From NCBI RefSeq assembly GCF_000717245.1, contig NZ_JNYQ01000006.1, forward strand, positions 124,001 to 188,000: a DNA stretch of 64,000 nucleotides, given 5' to 3'. Position numbers and translations under genes: made by a program. The DNA is from Kitasatospora papulosa (lineage in GTDB: Bacteria; Actinomycetota; Actinomycetes; Streptomycetales; Streptomycetaceae). How positions within the stretch are numbered: the first letter of the stretch is position 1; each line of letters begins with the position of its first letter. Under the pieces are notes generated by a model. The model had not been told where the DNA came from, made no database searches, and was given only the letters and a program-made list of their open reading frames with translations. Positions 41,831 to 50,390 of this stretch are shown here, one piece after another.

Positions 41831-41938
41831 CCATGCCACGTAACAGCCTGTTGACGGAATCCTGACCAAAATTCCGGGTTGTTATGGGCTGAATGTCCGG
41901 GTCGGTGCCAGCTGACCAGGACTTTTCGTCTGTTCTCG

Positions 41939-41967
41939 CTGACTCAGGCGGCCGTGGCCGCTAGTCT
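41939..41967 (+). promoter_or_regulatory. Likely promoter of the sIHF gene
   Basis: CTGACT and TAGTCT are spaced by 17 bases and lie about 108 bases before the sIHF start. The 245-base stretch between pyrF and this gene has no other gene in it. Prediction from sequence only. Confidence 0.5.
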
Positions 41968-42075
41968 CCGTCGAGAGCCAACGAGTACACGTTGTTCGTT
42001 GCTCACCAGGTGCGGAGCCATCCAGGCCCCGTACCGGTCCGTATCCGACAGATCGACATCCGAGGTGACGTAGGC

Positions 42076-42399
42076 GTGGCTCTTCCGCCCCTTACCCCTG
42101 AACAGCGCGCAGCCGCGCTCGAAAAGGCCGCCGCGGCTCGCCGGGAGCGGGCCGAGGTCAAGAATCGACTCAAGCACTCCGGCGCCTCGCTCCATGAGGT
42201 CATCAAGCAGGGCCAGGAGAACGACGTCATCGGCAAGATGAAGGTCTCCGCTCTTCTCGAGTCCCTGCCGGGCGTGGGCAAGGTCCGCGCCAAGCAGATC
42301 ATGGAACGGCTCGGCATTTCCGAGAGCCGCCGGGTCCGGGGTCTCGGCTCCAACCAGATCGCATCCCTGGAGCGTGAGTTCGGCGGCAGCGCCGCCTGA
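42076..42399 (+). CDS. sihf: Streptomyces integration host factor sIHF
   Basis: A 107-residue nucleoid-associated DNA-binding protein of actinobacteria (mIHF/sIHF family), unrelated to E. coli IHF and affecting sporulation and antibiotic production. A long basic first helix (PEQRAAALEKAAAARRER) leads into a helix-hairpin-helix-like ALLESLPGVGKVRAKQIMERLGI. The GTG (ALPPLTPEQ) matches known family N-termini; an upstream in-frame extension is rejected. gmk follows after 38 bases. Confidence 0.95.
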   Translation: MALPPLTPEQRAAALEKAAAARRERAEVKNRLKHSGASLHEVIKQGQENDVIGKMKVSALLESLPGVGKVRAKQIMERLGISESRRVRGLGSNQIASLEREFGGSAA

Positions 42400-42437
42400 C
42401 GTTCTCAGGCACTCCTGAGAACGGGGATAATCGCCCC

Positions 42438-43055
42438 ATGGCTGCAACATCCCGGGGGACGTCCCCCGTACCCCCGGACGTACGTCCGCGGCTGACCGTG
42501 CTCTCCGGCCCCTCCGGGGTCGGCAAGAGCACGGTCGTCGCTCATATGCGCACCGTGCACCCCGAGGTCTGGCTCTCGGTGTCGGCGACGACCCGTAAGC
42601 CGCGCCCCGGTGAGCGCAACGGTGTCCACTACTTCTTCGTGGACGACGAGGAGTTCGACAAGCTGATCGCCAACGGCGAGCTGCTGGAGTGGGCCGAGTT
42701 CGCCGGCAACCGCTACGGCACGCCCCGCCGGGCCGTGCTCGACCGCCTGGAGGCGGGCGAGCCGGTACTGCTGGAGATCGACCTGCAGGGCGCACGGCTG
42801 GTCCGCCAGTCGATGCCCGAGGCGCTGCTCGTCTTCCTCGCACCGCCCGGCTGGGACGAGCTGGTGCGCCGGCTCACCGGCCGCGGCACCGAGGCGCCCG
42901 ACGTGATCGAGCGGCGACTGGCGGCGGCGAAGGTCGAACTGGCCGCGGAGGAGGAGTTCGACACGACGCTCGTCAACACCTCCGTCGAGGACGTCGCACG
43001 CGAGCTGCTAACGTTGATGCTGCAGGCTTCCGGCCTCCGCGGCAGTGACGACTGA
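42438..43055 (+). CDS. gmk: Guanylate kinase
   Basis: A 205-residue enzyme phosphorylating GMP to GDP. The P-loop is LSGPSGVGKSTV after a short Ser/Pro-rich tail; the GMP-binding part is SVSATTRKPRPGERNGVHYFFV. Placed between sIHF and rpoZ, the usual actinobacterial order. Confidence 0.96.
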   Translation: MAATSRGTSPVPPDVRPRLTVLSGPSGVGKSTVVAHMRTVHPEVWLSVSATTRKPRPGERNGVHYFFVDDEEFDKLIANGELLEWAEFAGNRYGTPRRAVLDRLEAGEPVLLEIDLQGARLVRQSMPEALLVFLAPPGWDELVRRLTGRGTEAPDVIERRLAAAKVELAAEEEFDTTLVNTSVEDVARELLTLMLQASGLRGSDD

Positions 43056-43109
43056 CCTCAACGGTCCACACACGTCCGCGGACGCAGAGCACCACTGCGG
43101 AACCAGCAT

Positions 43110-43129
43110 GATCAAAGATCTCTTTGATC
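43110..43129. promoter_or_regulatory. AT-rich palindrome in the rpoZ leader
   Basis: GATCAAAGA and TCTTTGATC flank just TC, giving a 20-base inverted repeat far richer in A and T than its surroundings, 25 bases before the rpoZ start. The two-base gap suits a DNA operator better than an RNA hairpin. The binding protein is unknown. Confidence 0.5.
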
Positions 43130-43153
43130 TCTATCCCCTTCGGAAGGCAGAGA

Positions 43154-43426
43154 GTGTCCTCTTCCATCACCACGCCCGAGGGCATCATCAACCCGCCGAT
43201 TGATGAGCTCCTCGAGGCCACCGACTCGAAGTACAGCCTCGTGATCTACGCCGCCAAGCGCGCGCGTCAGATCAACGCGTACTACTCGCAGCTCGGCGAA
43301 GGCCTCCTCGAGTACGTCGGTCCGCTCGTCGACACCCACGTGCACGAGAAGCCGCTCTCGATCGCGCTCCGCGAGATCAACGCGGGTCTGCTGACCTCCG
43401 AGGCCATCGAGGGCCCCGCGCAGTAA
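43154..43426 (+). CDS. rpoZ: RNA polymerase omega subunit
   Basis: Omega, 90 residues, helps assemble beta-prime; in Streptomyces it is needed for normal differentiation. EGIINPPIDELLEATDSKYSL and the AAKRARQINAYY helix are diagnostic. GTG start with GGAAGG upstream. Confidence 0.96.
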   Translation: MSSSITTPEGIINPPIDELLEATDSKYSLVIYAAKRARQINAYYSQLGEGLLEYVGPLVDTHVHEKPLSIALREINAGLLTSEAIEGPAQ

Positions 43427-43453
43427 GCAGGCGGCACGCAGGAAACGCACCTT

Positions 43454-43494
43454 CACCACAGGCCCGGCGGCCATCCACCGCCGGGCCTGTGGTG
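43454..43494 (+). terminator. Terminator after rpoZ
   Basis: A perfect 17-bp stem CACCACAGGCCCGGCGG with its complement around a seven-base loop, 28 bases after the stop. Confidence 0.78.
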
Positions 43495-43603
43495 TGTCCC
43501 GCCCCGGGCCCGCCGGAGCGGACCGGCGGCGGTGAGGCAGCATGGGGGCGTACGTCATGAGGCCGCACGCGAGTGCGCAGAGACACGAGTGCGGGGAGAC
43601 GCA

Positions 43604-44806
43604 GTGGAGAAGCCGAAGGTCGTCCTGGGGGTCAGCGGAGGCATCGCCGCGTACAAGGCGTGCGAACTGCTCCGCAGGCTGACCGAGTCCGGCCACGACG
43701 TACGGGTCGTGCCGACCGAGGCGTCGCTGAACTTCGTCGGGGCCGCCACCTGGTCGGCCCTCTCCGGGAACCCCGTGTCGACCGAGGTCTGGGAGAGCGT
43801 GCACGAGGTGCCGCACGTCCGGATCGGACAGGCGGCGGATCTCGTCGTGGTCGCCCCGGCCACCGCGGACATGCTCGCCAGGGCCGCCCACGGCCTGGCG
43901 GACGACCTCCTCACCAACACCCTGCTCACCGCGCGCTGTCCGGTCGTCTTCGCGCCGGCGATGCACACGGAGATGTGGGAGCACCCCGCCACGCAGGAGA
44001 ACGTCGCCACCCTGCGCCGCCGCGGCGCCGTCGTCATCGAGCCGGCCGTCGGCAGGCTCACCGGCGTGGACACGGGCAAGGGCCGGCTGCCGGATCCCGG
44101 GGAGATCTTCGAGGTCTGCCGTCGCGTCCTCGCCCGCGGTCCCGGCGCCCGCGACCTCGCGGGCCGGCACGTGGTGATCAGCGCGGGCGGCACCCGTGAG
44201 CCGCTCGACCCGGTGCGCTACCTGGGCAACCGGTCCTCGGGGAAGCAGGGCTACGCCCTCGCGCGTACCGCTGTCGCGCGGGGCGCCCGGGTGACGCTGA
44301 TCGAGGCCAACACGGGGCTCCCCGACCCCGCGGGCGCCGACGTCGTACGGGCCGGGACCGCCGTCCAGCTGCGCGAGGCCGTGCTGAAGGCGTCGGCCGA
44401 CGCCGACGTGGTGGTGATGGCCGCGGCGGTCGCCGACTTCCGGCCCGCGGCCTACGCGTCGGGCAAGATCAAGAAGAAGGACGGCCAGGAGCCGGCGCCG
44501 ATCACGCTCGTCCGCAACCCCGACATCCTCGCCGAGGTCGCCGCCGACCGGGCCCGGCCCGGACAGCTCGTTGTCGGATTCGCCGCCGAGACCGACGACG
44601 TCCTTGCCAACGGGCGCGAGAAGCTCCGCCGCAAGGGCTGCGACCTCCTCGTCGTGAACGAGGTGGGGGAGCGCAAGACCTTCGGGTCCGAGGAGAACGA
44701 AGCGGTCGTGCTCGGATCCGACGGCGGCGAGACCGCTGTGCCGTACGGGCCGAAGGAAGCGCTTGCCGACACGGTATGGGACCTCGTGACCGCCCGTTTC
44801 GGTTAG
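43604..44806 (+). CDS. coaBC: Bifunctional phosphopantothenoylcysteine decarboxylase/synthetase
   Basis: A 400-residue CoA-biosynthesis enzyme. The N-terminal flavoprotein half (CoaC) starts VVLGVSGGIAAYKACELLRRL, has the catalytic-His region VHEVPHVRIGQAADLVVVAPA and PAMHTEMWEHP; the C-terminal half (CoaB) has ISAGGTREPLDPVRYLGNRSS in part and MAAAVADFRP. GTG start with GGGGAG five bases away. Confidence 0.95.
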   Translation: MEKPKVVLGVSGGIAAYKACELLRRLTESGHDVRVVPTEASLNFVGAATWSALSGNPVSTEVWESVHEVPHVRIGQAADLVVVAPATADMLARAAHGLADDLLTNTLLTARCPVVFAPAMHTEMWEHPATQENVATLRRRGAVVIEPAVGRLTGVDTGKGRLPDPGEIFEVCRRVLARGPGARDLAGRHVVISAGGTREPLDPVRYLGNRSSGKQGYALARTAVARGARVTLIEANTGLPDPAGADVVRAGTAVQLREAVLKASADADVVVMAAAVADFRPAAYASGKIKKKDGQEPAPITLVRNPDILAEVAADRARPGQLVVGFAAETDDVLANGREKLRRKGCDLLVVNEVGERKTFGSEENEAVVLGSDGGETAVPYGPKEALADTVWDLVTARFG

Positions 44807-45046
44807 ATTGCACAGATGCCGCTCCGGCTCGAGGGAACTCACGACGAACGTCGATGCCGCGCACCCGGAAGGAGGGATTGTCGTACTGCCGTCAACAGTG
44901 CCGCAGATCACAGACCTCCCAAGGGGCGAGACGCGTGACCCAACCACCGGAAGCGACCGATAAACTGGTCGACGGAATGTGCCGGGCGCAGCTCCCGGAG
45001 TTCCATCAATGATCAGCCAGCAGCCGCTGCAACCCCAGGGAGCGAT

Positions 45047-46270
45047 GTGTCCCGCCGTCTCTTCACCTCGGAGTCCGTCACCGAGGGCCACCCCGACAAG
45101 ATCGCTGACCAGATCAGCGACACGATTCTCGACGCGCTCCTGACCGAGGACCCCACCTCGCGCGTCGCCGTCGAGACCCTGATCACCACCGGTCTGGTGC
45201 ATGTCGCGGGTGAGGTCACGACCAAGGCCTACGCCGATATCCCCAACCTCGTGCGCAACAAGGTGCTGGAGATCGGCTACGACTCCTCCAAGAAGGGCTT
45301 CGACGGAGCCTCCTGCGGCGTTTCGGTGTCCATCGGGGCGCAGTCCCCGGACATCGCCCAGGGCGTCGACACGGCCTACGAGAAGCGCGTCGAGGGTGCC
45401 TCCCGCCGTGAGGAGGAGGACGAGCTCGACAAGCAGGGCGCCGGCGACCAGGGCCTGATGTTCGGCTACGCCTGCGACGAGACGCCCGAGCTGATGCCGC
45501 TGCCGATCTACCTCGCGCACCGTCTCTCGCGCCGGCTCTCCGAGGTCCGCAAGAACGGGACCATCCCGTACCTGCGCCCCGACGGCAAGACCCAGGTCAC
45601 CATCGAGTACGACGGTGACAAGGCCGTCCGCCTCGACACGGTCGTCGTCTCCTCGCAGCACGCGTCCGACATCGACCTGGACTCGCTGCTCGCGCCCGAC
45701 ATCCGCGAGTTCGTCGTCGAGCACGTCCTGAACCAGCTCATCGAGGACGGCATCAAGCTGGACACCGAGGGCTACCGCCTGCTGGTGAACCCGACCGGCC
45801 GCTTCGAGATCGGTGGCCCGATGGGCGACGCCGGCCTCACCGGCCGCAAGATCATCATCGACACCTACGGCGGCATGGCCCGTCACGGCGGCGGCGCCTT
45901 CTCCGGCAAGGACCCGTCCAAGGTCGACCGCTCGGCCGCCTACGCCATGCGCTGGGTCGCCAAGAACGTCGTCGCGGCCGGGCTCGCCACACGCTGCGAG
46001 GTCCAGGTCGCCTACGCGATCGGCAAGGCCGAGCCGGTGGGCCTGTTCGTCGAGACCTTCGGCACCGCAGCGGTCGACACGGAGAAGATCGAGCATGCCA
46101 TCGGCGAGGTCTTCGACCTGCGCCCGGCCGCGATCATCCGCGACCTCGACCTGCTCCGCCCGATCTACGCCCAGACCGCCGCGTACGGACACTTCGGCCG
46201 CGAGCTCCCGGACTTCACCTGGGAGCGGACCGACCGTGTGGACGCGCTGCGCGCGGCCGCGGGGCTGTAG
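45047..46270 (+). CDS. metK: S-adenosylmethionine synthetase
   Basis: A 407-residue enzyme making SAM from methionine and ATP. Motifs include TEGHPDKIADQISD, GAGDQGLMFGYA and the phosphate loop RHGGGAFSGKDPSKVDRS. SAM level influences antibiotic production and sporulation in Streptomyces. GTG start with AGGGAG upstream. The 240 bases before it hold no recognisable gene and no convincing SAM riboswitch; a small inverted repeat (CGACC..GGTCG) surrounds AT-rich GATAAACT there, which may be part of the promoter. Confidence 0.96.
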   Translation: MSRRLFTSESVTEGHPDKIADQISDTILDALLTEDPTSRVAVETLITTGLVHVAGEVTTKAYADIPNLVRNKVLEIGYDSSKKGFDGASCGVSVSIGAQSPDIAQGVDTAYEKRVEGASRREEEDELDKQGAGDQGLMFGYACDETPELMPLPIYLAHRLSRRLSEVRKNGTIPYLRPDGKTQVTIEYDGDKAVRLDTVVVSSQHASDIDLDSLLAPDIREFVVEHVLNQLIEDGIKLDTEGYRLLVNPTGRFEIGGPMGDAGLTGRKIIIDTYGGMARHGGGAFSGKDPSKVDRSAAYAMRWVAKNVVAAGLATRCEVQVAYAIGKAEPVGLFVETFGTAAVDTEKIEHAIGEVFDLRPAAIIRDLDLLRPIYAQTAAYGHFGRELPDFTWERTDRVDALRAAAGL

Positions 46271-46287
46271 CACGCGGGTAGTTCTCA

Positions 46288-46329
46288 CACCGGGGCCCGG
46301 ACACCGCACGCGGTGTCCGGGCCCCGGTG
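46288..46329 (+). terminator. Terminator after metK
   Basis: A perfect 19-bp stem CACCGGGGCCCGGACACCG with its complement and a CACG loop, 17 bases after the stop. Confidence 0.8.
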
Positions 46330-46385
46330 CGTGCCCCGTTCCGCCCGCCCGGGACGTGTCAGTGGTGTCTGGTAGGAAGGTGGCT

Positions 46386-48530
46386 GTGAGCAGCGACGAC
46401 GAGCAGTCCGAGGAGCCCGGGGCCGGGGCGCCGGAGCAGCTTGCGCTCATCCGGGAGACGGTGCGCCGGGCCAAGGTGCCCCGGGCCAAGCCGCGCACCT
46501 GGCGGGGCGCCCCGCTCGCCGAGGAGCTGCCGGTCGCCCGCGTCCTGGTGAACAGGGGCGCGCTCCACCTCGACCAGTACTTCGACTACGCCGTCCCCGA
46601 GGAACTCGACGCGGAAGCCCGGCCCGGCGTCCGCGTCCGGGTGCGGTTCGGGGCCGGAGGACGCCAGGTCCGCGGCGGGAGGCGCGAGGGCGGCGGCCTG
46701 GTCGACGGCTTCCTGATCGAGCGCCGCGCCTCCTCGGACTACCAGGGAGCCCTGGCGGCCCTCGCCTACGTCGTCTCACCCGAGCCGGTGCTCGGCCCGG
46801 AGCTGCTGGAGCTCTCGCGGGCCGTCGCCGACCGCTACGCCGGCAGCCTCGCCGACGTGCTGCAGCTCGCCGTGCCTCCGAGGAACGGACGCGCCGAGGG
46901 CAAGCCGTCGCCCGCGCCCCTGCCGCCGCCCCCCGCCCCCTCGCCCGGCTCCTGGGAGCGGTACGCCCAGGGCCCCGGCTTCCTGCGTGCGCTCGCGGAG
47001 GGCGGCGCGCCCCGGGCCGTGTGGACCGCGCTCCCCGGACCGCACTGGCCCGAGGAGATCGCCCGCGCCATGGCCGCCACCCTCGCCTCGGGCCGGGGCG
47101 CGCTCGTGGTCGTCCCGGACGGACGGACTGCCGGGCGGGTCGACGCCGCGCTCACCGAGGTGCTGGGAGAGGGGCGGCACGCGCTGCTGACCGCCGACTC
47201 CGGACCCGAGAAGCGCTACCGGCAGTGGCTGGCGGTCCGGCGAGGTTCCGTGCGGGCGGTGGTGGGGACCAGGGCCGCGATGTTCGCCCCGGTCGCCGAT
47301 CTGGGCCTCGTGGCCCTCTGGGACGACGGGGACTCCAGCCACAGCGACGACAACGCGCCCTTCCCGCACGTCAGGGAGGTTCTGGAGCTGAGGGCGGCGC
47401 ACGGCCGCTGCGGCTTCCTGCTGGGCGGCACGAACTGCACGGTGGAGGCCGCCCAGCTGGTGGAGAACGGCTGGGCCCTGCCCCTGCGCCCGGACCGGGA
47501 GCAGCTGCGGATCGCGGCGCCCCTGGTGCGTACGGTCGGCGACGGTGAGCTCGCGCGCGACGGCGCCGCGCGCTCGGCGCGACTGCCCAGCCTCGCCTGG
47601 CAGACCGTCCGGGACGGCCTGCGCAGCGGTCCCGTGCTCGTGCAGGTGCCTCGCCGGGGTTACGCTCCCCGGCTGTCCTGCGAGCGCTGCCGCGAACCCG
47701 CCCGGTGCCGGCACTGCGCGGGGCCGCTGCAGGCCCCTGACCAGCAGGATCTCAACTGCGCGTGGTGCGGGCGGGCCGAGACGGCGTGGAACTGCCCGAC
47801 GTGTGGCGGCGTACGCCTGCGGGCCCGGATCGTCGGGGCGAGACGGACCGCCGAGGAGCTGGGGCGGGCGTTTCCCGCCGTCCCGGTGCGGACGTCCGGC
47901 CGGGATCACGTACTGGACTCCGTTCCCGGCCTGCCCGCCCTCGTCGTCAGCACCCCCGGGGCCGAGCCGGTCGCCGAGGGCGGTTACGCGGCGGCGCTGC
48001 TGCTGGACGGCTGGGCGATGGTCGGCCGGCCCGACCTGCGGGCGGGGGAGGAGGCCCTGCGGCGCTGGACGGCCGCCGCCGCACTGGTGCGGGGCCGTCC
48101 GGAGGGGGGCACGGTGGTGATCGTGGCAGAGCCGACGCTGGCGCCGGTGCAGGCCCTGGTCCGCTGGGATCCGGTCGGCCACGCCCGACGTGAACTCGCG
48201 GAACGCGCGGAGCTCGGTTTCCCGCCGGTGTCCAGGATGGCTTCGGTGACCGGACCGCCCGAGGCGGTGGCCGCCTACCTCGCCGGTGCGGAACTCCCGC
48301 CCGAGGCGCAGGTGCTCGGTCCGGTGCCGGTACCGGCAGGTGCTCCCGGCAGACCCCGCAGGCAGGGGGACGCCCCGCCGGGCGAGACCTGGGAGCGGGC
48401 GCTGGTCAGGGTCCCGCCCGGGCGGGGAGCCGCGCTGGCCGCCGCACTGAAGGCGGCTCAGGCCGCGCGGACCGCCAGAGGCACCGGGGACCCCGTACGG
48501 ATCCGGATCGATCCGCCGGACATCGGCTGA
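46386..48530 (+). CDS. priA: PriA-like primosomal protein N' lacking helicase motifs
   Basis: A 714-residue protein aligned along its length with PriA, the replication-restart factor. The N-terminal 3' DNA-binding domain (ARVLVNRGALHLDQYFDYAVPEELD) and the cysteine clusters of the zinc domain (CERCREPARCRHCAG, CAWCGRAETAWNCPTCGG) are kept. The Walker A position reads LPGPHWPEEI instead of GxxGSGKT, and the DEEH box reads LWDDGDSS, so ATP-driven unwinding is not expected. This degenerate form is common to actinobacteria as far as I recall. GTG start after GGAAGG. No loader partner genes lie nearby. Confidence 0.88.
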   Translation: MSSDDEQSEEPGAGAPEQLALIRETVRRAKVPRAKPRTWRGAPLAEELPVARVLVNRGALHLDQYFDYAVPEELDAEARPGVRVRVRFGAGGRQVRGGRREGGGLVDGFLIERRASSDYQGALAALAYVVSPEPVLGPELLELSRAVADRYAGSLADVLQLAVPPRNGRAEGKPSPAPLPPPPAPSPGSWERYAQGPGFLRALAEGGAPRAVWTALPGPHWPEEIARAMAATLASGRGALVVVPDGRTAGRVDAALTEVLGEGRHALLTADSGPEKRYRQWLAVRRGSVRAVVGTRAAMFAPVADLGLVALWDDGDSSHSDDNAPFPHVREVLELRAAHGRCGFLLGGTNCTVEAAQLVENGWALPLRPDREQLRIAAPLVRTVGDGELARDGAARSARLPSLAWQTVRDGLRSGPVLVQVPRRGYAPRLSCERCREPARCRHCAGPLQAPDQQDLNCAWCGRAETAWNCPTCGGVRLRARIVGARRTAEELGRAFPAVPVRTSGRDHVLDSVPGLPALVVSTPGAEPVAEGGYAAALLLDGWAMVGRPDLRAGEEALRRWTAAAALVRGRPEGGTVVIVAEPTLAPVQALVRWDPVGHARRELAERAELGFPPVSRMASVTGPPEAVAAYLAGAELPPEAQVLGPVPVPAGAPGRPRRQGDAPPGETWERALVRVPPGRGAALAAALKAAQAARTARGTGDPVRIRIDPPDIG

Positions 48531-48591
48531 CGCGGGGCGGGTCGACGGTAGGACACGGAGGACGGGCCCGGCAGCATCTCCGTCGCCGTCC

Positions 48592-49104
48592 TCAGCCGTT
48601 GCGCGGGCCGGGGAAGGCGCCGGGGCGGTCCGACGGCTGCGGCGGCATCGAGCGGGCGGCCGGCACCGCCGGCACGGCGGGGGACGACCCCGGCGCCGCG
48701 GGTACGGTCCGGGTCGTGCTCTCCGACGCCGCTTCGGCCGCCCCCGGCTGAGGGGTGGCGCGGCGCGCGCCGTAACGACGGTGCACCGCCTGCTTGGTGA
48801 CCCCGAGGGCGGATCCCACCGCGTCCCACGAGAAGCCGAGCGAGCGGTCGAAGTCCACCGCGGCGGTGACCAGCGTCTCGACACTGTCGCGCAGTTCCTG
48901 GGCGAGCCGGACCGTCGGGGCGGGTGCCCTGCCGTAGACGACGAAGCCCGTGGAAGGGCCCGTGCGGCGAGGGCGGTAGACGTTGCCCAGCTGTGCGGTG
49001 AGGGTACGCAGCGCGTCCACCTGCCGCCGGACCCGCTCGATGTCCCGCACCAACAGGTGCAGGCTGGCACGCGCTTGGGCGTCGTGGGTTGCGTGGTCGG
49101 CCAT
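48592..49104 (-). CDS. Helix-turn-helix protein of unknown role
   Basis: A 170-residue protein. The N-terminal half is helical (SLHLLVRDIERVRRQVDALRTL), the middle holds a clear helix-turn-helix, SWDAVGSALGVTKQAVHRRYG, and the last 50 residues are Pro/Ala-rich and disordered. The ATG at MADHATHD is chosen for the AAAGG site before it; a 29-residue extension is less likely. It diverges from fmt, with a large hairpin between. Possibly a DNA-binding regulator; no target is known. Confidence 0.75.
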   Translation of the reverse strand: MADHATHDAQARASLHLLVRDIERVRRQVDALRTLTAQLGNVYRPRRTGPSTGFVVYGRAPAPTVRLAQELRDSVETLVTAAVDFDRSLGFSWDAVGSALGVTKQAVHRRYGARRATPQPGAAEAASESTTRTVPAAPGSSPAVPAVPAARSMPPQPSDRPGAFPGPRNG

Positions 49105-49213
49105 GAACAAGCCTTTCGAACCGGCGTTGAAAGGGATCGGACCGCCCGAGGACGGTCCACTTCGGTCAATCTCACTTGACCAACGCGTCACCCGGCCATG
49201 TGGTCACGCAACT

Positions 49214-49261
49214 GGGGCGTACGCGTGTCCGCGTGGGGGCGCGTGGACACGCGTACGCCCC
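49214..49261. repeat. Long inverted repeat in a divergent intergenic region
   Basis: Arms of 17 bases (GGGGCGTACGCGTGTCC and its exact complement) around a 14-base centre. It lies upstream of both the leftward HTH gene and rightward fmt, an unusual place for a terminator, so it may be an operator or a leader hairpin for one of the two. Confidence 0.7.
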
Positions 49262-49372
49262 CTGCCCGCCGGTCCAGGACAGCCGGGGCGGGCCGGGCGG
49301 TGGCGCGGCGCCACCCCTAGACTGGTGTGCTGCTCGCCACGTACGTTCCGCCCGAGAGGCAGTCCGCCACCC

Positions 49373-50305
49373 ATGAAGCTCGTCTTCGCAGGCACCCCCG
49401 AGGTCGCCGTTCCCGCCCTGGACGCCCTGATCGCCTCCGGCCGCCACGAGGTGGCCGCCGTGGTGACGCGCCCCGACGCACCGGCCGGACGGGGGCGCCG
49501 GCTGGTCGCCAGCCCGGTCGCCGAACGGGCCGAGGAGGCGGGCATCGAGGTCCTCAAGCCGGCCAAGCCGCGAGACGAGGAGTTCCTGGCACGGCTGCGG
49601 GAGATCGCGCCGGACTGCTGCCCCGTCGTCGCGTACGGCGCGCTGCTGCCCAAGGTGGCGCTCGACATCCCCGCGCGTGGCTGGGTCAACCTGCACTTCT
49701 CGCTGCTGCCCGCCTGGCGTGGGGCCGCGCCCGTGCAGCACTCCGTGATGGCCGGCGACGAGGTCACCGGCGCGTCGACCTTCCTGATCGAGGAGGGCCT
49801 GGACTCCGGACCGGTGTACGGCGTCCTGACCGAGGAGGTCCGGCCCACCGACACCAGCGGTGATCTGCTCACCCGCCTCGCCTTCGCCGGAGCCGGGCTG
49901 CTCGCCGCGACCATGGACGGCATCGAGGACGGCACCCTGCACGCCGTCCCGCAGCCCGCCGAGGGAGTCACCCTCGCACCCAAGATCACCGTCGAGGACG
50001 CCCAGGTGCAGTGGTCCGCGCCCGCGCTCCGCGTCGACCGCGTGGTGCGCGGCTGCACCCCGGCCCCCGGCGCGTGGACCCTGTTCCGGGGGGAACGCCT
50101 CAAGCTGGTCCAGGCCGCGCCCGTGCTGGACCGCACCGATCTGGCCCCGGGCGAGCTCTCCGCGGGCAAGAACAACGTGTACGTGGGCACCGGCTCGCAC
50201 GCCGTGGAACTCCTCTGGGTCCAGCCCCAGGGCAAGAAGCCGATGCGGGCCGCCGACTGGGCCCGCGGGGTGCGCATCGCCCACGGGGAACTGCTGGGGC
50301 TCTGA
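49373..50305 (+). CDS. fmt: Methionyl-tRNA formyltransferase
   Basis: A 310-residue enzyme formylating initiator Met-tRNA. FAGTPEVAVPALDAL opens the protein, and NLHFSLLPAWRGAAPVQHSV carries the catalytic Asn/His region with the SLLPxxRG signature; the C-terminal tRNA-binding domain ends in GKKPMRAADWARG. rsmB follows 85 bases later. Confidence 0.96.
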   Translation: MKLVFAGTPEVAVPALDALIASGRHEVAAVVTRPDAPAGRGRRLVASPVAERAEEAGIEVLKPAKPRDEEFLARLREIAPDCCPVVAYGALLPKVALDIPARGWVNLHFSLLPAWRGAAPVQHSVMAGDEVTGASTFLIEEGLDSGPVYGVLTEEVRPTDTSGDLLTRLAFAGAGLLAATMDGIEDGTLHAVPQPAEGVTLAPKITVEDAQVQWSAPALRVDRVVRGCTPAPGAWTLFRGERLKLVQAAPVLDRTDLAPGELSAGKNNVYVGTGSHAVELLWVQPQGKKPMRAADWARGVRIAHGELLGL

Positions 50306-50390
50306 GCCGCGGCGCCCAGGGACGGGACGGGGGGTGGGCGACGTACGCTGGACGGGTTCGCCCCCTCACCCTCAGCGGAGCACCTTTCAC

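Noticed and set aside
41992..42075. N-terminal extension of sIHF
   Set aside because: Known sIHF proteins begin at the GTG chosen; the extension overlaps the predicted leader.
44807..45046. SAM riboswitch before metK
   Set aside because: I could not find the conserved cores of known SAM riboswitch classes; left as unexplained leader.
43112..46498. Long minus-strand frame opposite rpoZ, coaBC and metK
   Set aside because: Antisense artefact crossing several real genes and terminators.
46386..48530. Reading the priA homologue as a pseudogene
   Set aside because: The frame is intact over 714 codons with normal codon use; loss of helicase motifs is shared by actinobacterial PriA proteins.
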